From NCBI RefSeq assembly GCF_964340395.1, contig NC_135557.1:25566114-25630113 (forward strand): a stretch of DNA of 64,000 nt, written 5' to 3'. This DNA comes from Glandiceps talaboti (taxonomy: Eukaryota > Hemichordata > Enteropneusta > Spengelidae). Positions 38,735 through 50,200 of this stretch are shown here, one piece after another; within the stretch, counting starts at the first letter, position 1, and every line of letters starts with the position of its first letter. A program made the position numbers and the translations under genes. The notes under the pieces are model-generated. The model was given only the letters and a program-made list of their open reading frames with translations, searched no databases and was not told where the DNA came from.

Positions 38735-41700
38735 GTGTGCGTGTGGTTTGTTTGGTGAGTAGAATCCTATAGACAGATTCGCAGAAAGGTTGCTTGAAAA
38801 CATGTTTTCTTGACTGTTAGCAACTATCTATACATTTGCCCAACCAGTATGTCTGTAAACAGTCTTAAGTTTGGAGTAAATGTCTTGAAATAAGCCCAAG
38901 GAAGTATGAAACTACATGTAGTGGCAAATCCAGCTATCTGTGTACTCATGTACTCAAGTTTGCAAAAGAGTGATCCAAAACCTTTCTCTGTCAGACCTGT
39001 TGTGTAAGCAAAATCATCTCTTCAGATCTTTGTCATACATTTTTTGTACATGTATGTTAATTACATTTTCTAAGTTTCTCTTTCTCAAAAAGACTCCAAG
39101 GGAAAAATTCACAATACCTGTTATATACACAACCATGAAATATCTGTTTACTTTACCAGGATTTTTCACTTTTAATTCATTAATTTTTAGGGTATGCTTG
39201 TCAGAGAAAATCCAAAAAATTGAACTCTCCCACCTTATTGCCTGTCATATCTCTCTGTCTATCCCTTCTCTGTCTCTGTCTGTCTGTGTGTGTGTGTGTC
39301 TCTCTCTCTCCCTCTCTCTCTCTCTCGCGCGCTCTCTCTCTCTCTCTCTCTGCATGTGTGTGTCTAATTCTGTCTGTTATTATAATATCACAGGAAGAGG
39401 AGGAAGTGGACTCCTCAGATGATATTAGTACTACTAGTAGTAACTCAACTAGGGGGCCTCGTATCAAACACGTATGTAGACGAGCTGCCGTGGCATTAGG
39501 GCAACCCAGAGCCCTGTATGATGACATGGAGCATGAATTGAGACTGAGTGCACTGCCGGAAAGAGAGAAAGAAAAACTGAAAAAGAAGGAAGAAATTTTG
39601 AGTAAGTGATACATTGTTTTGTAATATTGCTATAGATGTCTGCATCAAATGTTGTCAACGAAAAATACAGTTATCTGATTGGTTGATAGCTAAATGATAT
39701 TTTGAAGTAGGCCAATCAAAATCATTGTTGTTGATGGAGTGCATGCTATCATTCTTGTGTACTCAGACTTTGATTAGTTGTTTGCTGTATGAATCAGACC
39801 AATCAAAATAATCCTTTTATCAGTGAACAGAAGTCTTGTCAGTCAGTGGCTGATTGGTAGATATTCATCTGTTATGTTGTTAAGCCATACTATTATGGGA
39901 TATCAAATACAGCTGCTGATTGGTTGGCAGTTATCTGTTCCGTAGATCTAAGCCAATCAGAATCAGTCTCAATGCAAGATTACGTTCCAGCTGAGATGTT
40001 TGTCTTTGCATCCAATAGAACCAGCCATTAGTGATGATGAAACACCACAGATCTCACCTTTGAAGGAACCAAAGACAATATACAAAGAAGATGATGGGAG
40101 TGGTACAGGAACAACCAGACGAAGGAAACCAGCAGGAAAGACGTCCAGGAAACGACGACGGCGTTGTGGAGTATGTGACGGATGTACTCGAAGTGAAGAT
40201 TGTCGTAAATGTGAATATTGTCTGTAAGTAGTCACACTTGGTTAATGTTGGGGCTCACCCATTTCAATTTGTGAATATTGTCTGTAAGTAGTCACGCTTG
40301 GTTAATGTTGGGGGGGGGGGGGGGGGGCTCACCCATTTCACTTTCATGTCTCTGATGACCGGACTGACCCTGTATTTATGGAATTTGACAACATGCACAA
40401 GCCAAGTTGAACAAAAAAATATGGAATTTATTCCCTGGTCCTTCTAAATGTACGTCACAACAACGCACGTCTATGTCACGACAACACGTGTCTACTTTAC
40501 TGGTTCTATTATGTTAGTCAAAATGTTCAAAATTATCATTACTTTCCCCTATTTTTCTTTGATATTACTGGCACTGGTATAATTATGTTATTCTCCAATA
40601 TTTGTCTTCATTTGGCCAGAAAATACTTGTGACCTAAGGGGTTTGTCACTATGATTCACTAGATGAGTAGTGACAAAGGCCCCTTAGGTCACTCATATTT
40701 TCCTCAGCTGAGCAAAGATAAATATTGGGACTAACATGTAAATATTGTGCAAACTTTAGCCAAAAATTTATTATACATGTTTATATTAACATCTCACAAC
40801 TGTCACATATCTACTAATACTAATTCTCTTTTCTTTCTTCTTTTTCTTCCTATTCTTGTTGTTTTCATGTCTGGTTCGTGTTTTTGTCACGTTTTGTGTC
40901 GTCTGCAGAGATAAAACCAAGTATGGAGGGCCAAACATCAAAAAACAATGTTGCATGTAAGTCATGATTCTTCTCATTTGTTTGTGGTATTAAAGGTTTG
41001 TGGTTTATTTCCTCTACAGTGACAAGCCCAAATATGGAGGGCCAAATACTAAACGCCAGTGCTGTATGTAAGTTGTCTCCCATTCCCTTGTATTGACAAT
41101 ATAAAATGCTTTGCTAATTCTTGGTTCCTGCAACAACATTTTACATCATGCTAGAGGGTCTAAATAGACCATGGTTGAATTATTCTCGGTTCCTGCAATA
41201 ACATTTTACATCATGCTAGAGGGTCTAAATGTACCACGGTTGAATTATTCTCACTTGCCCATCTCGTAATACATGTGTATCATGTAAAACAGAAGTCATG
41301 GTATCAACCAAGATATCAAGGAGTCACGACATTCCTGAGTGTCAAATTTCAGTTATCGAGAATTAGAATCATTGTATGGTAATTGTAATAATACATCAGT
41401 ATGGAACATAAACTTTTGAGACACTAAATACAATTTATATTTTAGTTAAAACAAAACTGAAGCTTTCATCCACATCTGTGGATTTAATCATCAGTCCGAT
41501 GTACTGGGTTGGTCACATGACTCAACACTGGAATAATGTGACAAAAGAATGGAATCCCAGATGTGTGAAAGTTGAAACCGACCCCCTGTCCCTTTTGATA
41601 CATGTACATTGTACTAATATGTATCGTTATAGTAACGAAAGTTAATATGAATCTCAAATGACCAGCATGAAAGGAATATACACAATTGTGATTTTCAAGA

Positions 41701-44700
41701 AAAACTCAATTGATTAGACCCCTGTATATAAATAATTACACTCTTTGCAAAGTCCAATTCAAACAATCAACGCCAAGTGTGGTATCTGATAACATGAGGT
41801 CATAAAATAGATGTCTTGTGTTCAATCTCAGTCTAAGGTTCAAGCCATTGTATTGCAAGATTGTCTATAAAAATAGTGTTTCTAATAAGGTCAACTTCAC
41901 TCAGTTTAGATATTGGTTTTGCTGTAATTTACAACCTCCTGTTATCAGATACCACACTTGGTGTTGATTGTTTGAATTCAACTTTCTAAAAGAGTATAAT
42001 TGTTTATATACAGGGGTCTTATCAATTGAGTTTATCTTGAAAAGCATAGTTGTATCTATTCCTTTCACGTGATCATTTGAATTTCATTGTAATTACATGT
42101 AACATAGTCCATTGTAGTAAACCCCTGACAATGCTGAGATGTCAGTGAACATTTTGAGCTTGCTAACAAGAAATGTTTTCACTCTGTAGATAAAAATTTT
42201 GATAAGTAATTATTTAGTTCCAATAATTTGATATGGATGTAGAATTATTAGTCTTACATCTTTCACTTAGGTTTCTTGTTAATATGTAAAATGGAAATAT
42301 CACCACATATTGAAATATTAATTTATGTAATACAAGATTTTATTGTCTTTATCAAACCTGGTGTTTTTTTTTGTTGATGTAAAATTACTAGATTTATATT
42401 GTAAATGATTTGTTTTGTTTCAGACACAAGAAATGCCAGAATCCACTTCCAGCGTTGGATGCCCCAGAAGGAGGTAAGGACAATTATTACAAAATATTTA
42501 ATATTTAAGTTTTGAATAATTACAAAGTTTGTGACTCTCACATTATGTTTAAGAAAATCAAGATTAATATATCTTGCAATGTTTTCTGTCTGACTATTAG
42601 TGTGTATAGTTGGGGACAGCAACGAATGCAAACACAATTTGCGAGTTCTTGTTTTCATTATATGTTTGAATTTGTATGTTTTGAAATTTAGAATATATTC
42701 TGTCTGAGTATTAGTGTGTATAGTTGTGTGATGAGAAAAGGATATTTATTTCGGAATTTTAGACAATAAAACATTTTTTCTATGTTTTTCAGCACAACAA
42801 AACAATGTTAAATAACCTATACTAAGTCCATGTTTGTAATGCAATGAATTATGAAAAACTGGAAATTGTGTAAACAGTTTGTTATGGTACATATACAGGT
42901 AGTGATTTGTAAATGTACTGGGTATACATTTGGGAAGTAATCACGGTTAATCACAAGTAATAGTCTAAGTTAGCAAATTATTTATGAATGGTGACATCTT
43001 AATAGGGAAACAATGTTGTACAACTGGACAGTACTCATTTTATTTACAAATCACATTTAAAAAAATGAAAAAAAAATGAAAAAAATGGAAAAAAAAATTT
43101 GAAAAATAAAATTGAAAGACTGATACTTTTTTTTTGTACACATATTCCAAATGTTTTTGTCACTTCTAAACTATTAGTGTGTTCATAGGGGCTTGTTTGA
43201 AATGTTACTGAATCATGAAATTTGTGTAGATTTCTAAAATCTTAGCATACTTGATATTAATACAGGATATACACCGACCCCTAGAGTCAGAAGAGAGAGA
43301 ATAATACCCAGTAAATTTACTAAAAGGAAGAAGAAAGAGGTAAATATAAGAATTATGAAATTATTCATGACTGACTAGAGGTATTTTTACAAATGACATC
43401 GCAGACTGGAGTATCAAAAGTTACAGTTTATAACTATGTAAGAAATTGATGTCCATGGGTGATATATAGATGTTTTGTACAATGTGATGTGATGCCATTA
43501 ATGACCTAACGTACTTTGTTCGTTTTGTGGTACAATGTGATGTGATGCCATTAATGGTTTAAATACAGGCTGTACTTTGTTCGTTTTGTGGTACAATGTG
43601 ATGTGATGCCATTAATGACCTTAATACAGGTTGTACTTTGTTCGTTTTGTGGTACATCTTTATTGTAATGAAATTATCACTTTTTAAGAATTTTGAATTT
43701 AGAATTTTGAATTTACTACTCAATCTGACAATGAAATTTACTTGAAATGTTACATGTTGCATTGTTGTCTGAGTCATGTTGCTAGGGCAACACTTTCTGT
43801 GAGTCATGTTGCTGGGTAACACTGTGAGTCATATTGCTGGGTAACACATTGTGAGTCATGTTGCTGGGGTAACTCACTTTCTGTGAATCATGTTGCTAGG
43901 GTAACTCTTTCTTTTCTGTGATTGACTAACAGGATAAACCAAATCAAGGCCCCCTAGCTGTGCCAGGAAGTTCAGCAGCCATACGCCCTAAGACTGTGCC
44001 AATAGTAACTGGTTCAAAGTTAGTGCGAATAGAATACAAGGTAAATGTAATAAAAAGTAAATAACCAAAAATTATATCAGCTTGGTAACGCAATGGTTGT
44101 GTAATATAAACATTTCACTTTCAAGTAAATATCACTGAACTGTCAATCTGTCCAGGTCGACTATCCTTATATTGTCAGAATGATAAATTCCTCAGTTACA
44201 GCTGACCACTAGGGGGCAGTATACTCACCTGAATGACAATTACCCAGTTACAGCTGACCACTAGGGGGCAGTATACTCATCAGGATGACAAAATCCTCAG
44301 TTACAGCTGACAACTGTGTAATTGAACTGTGCGTTGTAACCTTTCTGATTGATTTAAAACAAGGTATCCTTTCACCATTGTGTAGAATTATTTGATTTAT
44401 GTGATGTCATATTTATGTGATAATGTCATATTTATGTGATGTAGCTATGTGATAATGTCATATTTATGTGATGTCATAGCTACGTGATAATGTCATTTAT
44501 GTGATGTAGCTATGTGATAATGTCATATTAATGTGATGTCATAGCTATGTGATGTCATATTTATGTGATGTCGTGATGTCATAGCTATGTGGTGATGTCA
44601 TATTTATGTGATGTCATAGCTATGTGATGTCATATTTATGTGATGTCATAGCTATGTGATAATGTCATATTTATATGATGTCATAGCTATGTGGTGATGT

Positions 44701-46419
44701 CATATTTATGTGATGTCATAGCTATGTGATGTCATAGGTATGTGATAATGTCATATTTATGTGATGTCATAGCGGTGTGGTGATGTCATATTTATGCGAT
44801 GTCATAGCTATGTGATCATGTCATATTTATGTGATGTCATAGCTATGTGATCATGTCATATTTATGTGATGTCATAGCTATGTGATCATGTCATATTCAT
44901 GTGGTGATGTCACAATCAAATGTTAGTAATGTTACCTCATACCTGACTGTTGTTTTTTCCCATCTAGCAAGAGGACTATGAGGTAGAGAGTGTATGGGAT
45001 TATGGGATGCCCCTGATATCCACCATGCCTTTGGTAACCCGAACTGTGTGCTTTCTGTGTGCAAGTACTGGCAAACATGAGGTAAGCAAGATGTGTCTTT
45101 CTTACAGGAATTCTAAATCTGATTAAAATCTGCTACTCGTTTTGTGGTAAGTGTGATGTCATTTCCTACAAGATTTTCCCACAAACCCTTGCAGGAAATC
45201 CCCAAAATGGCAGAACACGTATTACGGCTTCTTTACAATATTAAAGTTGAAAAAATGACCAACTTGAAGGTGCTATTTTGATGACATATTGGTGTATTTT
45301 GTTAATAGCTGGTGTACTGTAATGTCTGTTGTGAACCATTCCATACATTTTGTCTGGAGGACGATGAGAGACCTTTAGAGGAACACGCTGATCCATGGTG
45401 TTGTAGGAGATGTCAGTTTTGTCATGTCTGTGGTAGACAACAAAATGTAAGTAATGACAGGGGAGGTAGACAGATAAGAGGGGATGGAGGGAGTGATAGA
45501 GACAGACAGACAGACACAAAGACGGGAGGTAGACAGATAAAGAGAGGGGATTGAGGGAGTGACAGACAGACAGACACACAAAATCAGAGAAAGTGACAGA
45601 CACATACAAAGGCAGTGGAAGAGAGACACAAAGGCACATGGGAAGAGAGACCATAGGAGAGACTGACAAATAGGGACACACATAAAGGTTGATAGGTAGA
45701 CCCTGAGGGGAGCACAGAGAAATCAAGTAAAACAAAGACACAGACACAGACACAGACACAGACACAGACACAGAGAAATCAAGTAAAACAAAGACACAGA
45801 CACAGACACAGACACAGACACAGAGAAATCAAGTAAAACAAAGACAGAGACACAGAGAAATCAAGTGAAACAGACACAGAGACTGACAGTACACAGTGAG
45901 ACAATGAAATTGACAAAAGAAAATCAATTACCATGTGTGCTCTAGTAACAACTGACACAGGAACAAATTGAATGTATTTACATTTGTCTACAATTGGAAT
46001 TGTCTGAAAAATTTACAAAACAGCAATGCTATGTAGCAGATAGTAAAATTGATCATGTATGTTGTGGAAAGTCATAGAAATTGACCTTGTTGGTGTTAAA
46101 ACTATTTTAGTCACAGATTTATAGATATAAAGAAGGTAACCATCTTTGTAATATTTGTATATATATTTATATTTTTGTCTAGTTACTTCAGTGTGATAAA
46201 TGTCATAATACGTACCATGCTGAATGTCTAGGACCAAATTATCCCACCAAACCTACCAAGAAAAAGAAAATATGGGTAAGTTGATAAATAACACATGTTG
46301 TAGCAACAATAAGTAGTTAGAGTTATTGTCCAGCCATAATGGTTTTAGACAGAGGCAGAAAGTACTCGTACAGTTTCAAAGCATTTTGAATATTATTTTA
46401 TGAATTCAAAAAGCACCCA

Positions 46420-46455
<36 letters not shown>

Positions 46456-47044
46456 TGTTTGCATACAAAATCGTATAAACATGTGCGCGACACACACACA
46501 CGCACACACACAGATGTTTGCATACAAAATCGTATAAACATGTGCGCGACACACACACATACGTTTGCATACAAAATCGTATAAACATGTGCGCGACACA
46601 CACACACATAGATGTTTGCATACAAAATCGTATAAACATGTGCACGACACACACACACACACACACACATTAGTGTATCACACTGCATCCCCTGGTATGC
46701 CTATAACATTGTGTATTCATTAACTTGTCAGTCATCAACTCATACTTCCTTTCATGTGACACTAAACATCTACCACACAGCTGATACACTCTTAGGATCA
46801 TATTATTTTGATATAAGCTTTGGTATTGTCATATTGTTTCAAGATATTAATTGACACTTTGTTGTTGTTGATCAATTGACACTTTGTTGTTGTTTATTAT
46901 TTACTGTATAGATGTGTACAAAGTGTGTACGATGTAAAAGCTGTGGAGCAACAACTCCTGGCCAGGCCTGCAACGCACAATGGTCACATGACTTCTCTCT
47001 GTGCCAGGATTGTGGTAAACTATTTGACAAAGGTAAGAACAGGT

Positions 47045-47102
<58 letters not shown>

Positions 47103-47196
47103 TACACAAACGCGCGCGCACACAGTGTAAGAAGTGTAAGAACAGTGGCGCACACACAAACACACACAGTGTAAGAACAGTGGCACGCACGAGCGT

Positions 47197-47239
<43 letters not shown>

Positions 47240-50200
47240 GTAAGAACAGTGGCACACACAAAACCCTGATAACAGGATTTCGTGAATTGGTGAAATCTTT
47301 AGAGATTTTCTGTGCCTTGACCAGATGCAGGCAGATTGTACCCACTTTATTGCCCATTTAAAAAAAACTGTAGCTAGGATAGACTCAATTGTACAACTTT
47401 CAAGTTTCAATGAAGAACAAATTTGCTGAAATTGTAGCTGACATTCAAAAGATAATTTAACAGATTGTTAATAGATTTAAAGGAATCTGTTTTCCAAAAT
47501 TTAGAATATTTCACAGCCTTTGTGCTATGATTGGTACCATTTGAATGAAATTAGTACATTTCTCATAAGTTAAAGGGTCCTTTCAATGTTTCCTGTGTAG
47601 AACCACCCAACTTATGAGAAATAATCAATATGGCATATGGTTGTATTTGTAGGCAACTACTGCCCTCTGTGTCAGGAATGCTATACTGATGATGATTATG
47701 AATCCAAGATGATGCAGTGTGCAAGCTGTGAAAGTTGGGTCCACTCAAAATGTGAAGGCCTTACAGGTAAGTGAAATGTTGTAGTAACAGACCTTTCTCA
47801 GAAAGAGCGCCCTCTTGAGTTGCAATATACATAGCATTCATATTATTAATGCATTCATAGCAACCGCTATCCTACCAGGTTACACATGCTGAGTTGAATG
47901 AGGCACAATCGTGGATCAAATCGTGACTTTAGTCAGTCAGACACAAACGGTAGTTGAGAGGCTGAAACCAGAAACTCACAGAATCCAAGCTAGTCACCCT
48001 AATGGTGATTCAATCGCTATGACTCCACAAGGTATGGAATGGGAGAATAGGGAACTTGCAAACCCGCCATATTGAATGTTTCAGCATGGGAAATGTGATA
48101 ATAAATACTAATCAATTAGTATTGTAAACAATGTTGATACATTGTTTGTAACCATAAATAATCAATTCATAGTCATCCTGACAATTGTGGGAGGTTAATT
48201 TTATCAGTAGCTCCAGATTAGGTATTACGATAACCACAGATAATCCCATAGTCCTTTGTGTCTGAGCATGCAAGTTCCCTATTGATTACTTTGTTTTCTG
48301 TTTTACCTTGTAGATGAGATGTATCAAATTATGTGTGAGTTACCAGAAGATATTCACTATGTGTGTTCACGATGTAAACCTGAGAAACCAGCACAATGGC
48401 AGATTGACATTCAGGAAGAAATGCAAGCTGGATTTCAGTTAGTGCTTGGCCATGTATTGTCATGTAAAGGAATTGATCATCTAATGAAGAAGAAGGATAA
48501 GGTAAGAATGGATTTTATTTACAGTTTTTATCACTTTTTGTAGTGTTCAGTGCCTGTGAACTTTTAGGATATATAACGCTTTACAAGAGTATTACTATTT
48601 ATTATCAATGTCAAAATGTGGATTGTTGGTTTTGTATTGCAAATATCTGATGATCATGAACTCAATTTTTTTTTCAGAAGGAGGAATCCAAATTGCCGAT
48701 ACAGAGTGATAGCGTAGAGACAGAGAAAACTACAGAAACAATAGCTGACAGTGAAGAGCAGTCAGATCCTGCAACAGTAACAGAGGAAAAAATTACAATT
48801 GATCAACCAATGGAAGTTGAGCATCAACATGCAAATGAGGAAGCAGAACCAACCAATCAGGAACCTACCAATACTGAGCAAGCCAATCAGGACCAAGCAA
48901 GTGGAGAAACTACCACTCGAGTTCAGTTTTCAGAGCCAGTTGCACAGGAGGGAGAGAAAACAGAAGAAGGAACAGCCCAAGAAAGTTCAACAGACATTGA
49001 AATGGCCAATCAAGAGAGTGATAACAATTTGAATGAACCAATGAAAGAAAGCAGTGTTGAAATGAAAGAAGGAGACACTGAAACTACAGATCTGTTGAAT
49101 AAAAGTGAGCAGGATTTGAAAACCCCAGAAAATAGTGAAGTCAGTCAGTCTGAAACTCAGGAAAATGTTCCAAAAATGGAGACAGATAAAGAAACTGAGA
49201 AAAAGGAAACAACTGGGAACAAGTTTACAATTCAGAGGCATGGAAGACCCCCTGGCTTACCGAAGAAAGATCATGCTCCTGATTTGGTAACTGTCCAAGA
49301 ACGAATGGAAGTGAAGAGGTATATGTCAGTGGTAAGTATTGTCTGATAAAATAACTGGAATTTATCTGAACATAACATTTTTTACACACTCTCAGACAAC
49401 TTCTAATGCAAAAGAAACAATTACATAGATGTTGTACACAGTGGGGATGTAGAAGTAGTCAAGTTGAAACATTGATTATCAGTTGGAAAAGAAACATAAT
49501 AATAATAATGTTGGTTTCTTATATAGCACTTTCCCACTCCGTGCTCAAAGTGCTTTACAATTATTACCCTGGCTCGGATCAGAACGGCACAACGGCCCTT
49601 TAGTCTTCCTCAACTCCCCGGGGAGCATACAATCCATTGCAGCCATTTAAGCGCATAGGATTAAAGCATTCACATTGCAACCTACATCCTACCAGGTCCC
49701 AATTATACAGCTGGGTTGACTAAGGCACAGTCGTGGTTCAAATCTTGCCTAAGGACTTTAGCCACTCAGAAACAAACAGCAGGCAGCGATGGGGCTCGAA
49801 CCTGCAACCTGTAGATTCCAAGCCAGTCACGCAAACCATTCACCCATCATGACTCTACAAGCAATTGAAGTCAATAAAATCATCAAGTCCATGTAATGTT
49901 TTCATTCGAAGTCTGTTTGAATGCTCTGTGAAAGAATTTTCATTTTATCAGTTGTTATAGCAACCAGTGCATGATGAGAACACTACTTCAGTTGATTCAT
50001 ATTTAATAATAATAGCACTTGTAAAGCGCCATATATCCTAAACGTTCATAGGCGCTGAAACACTACATAAGCGATAAAAAATATCTGCACAGTAATCCTT
50101 TAACAATGGTTAATTGTTGTTGTTATTTTTCTCAGACTGCCTTTAGTGATGACATTGTCAAGATACTTCAAGAGTCCATATCCAGTGAGATGGATGAAAA

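Noticed and set aside
40284-40290. Alternative exon 5 donor extending the exon by 60 nt
   Set aside because: The extension contains an in-frame TAA at 40225, so it cannot make an extended protein.
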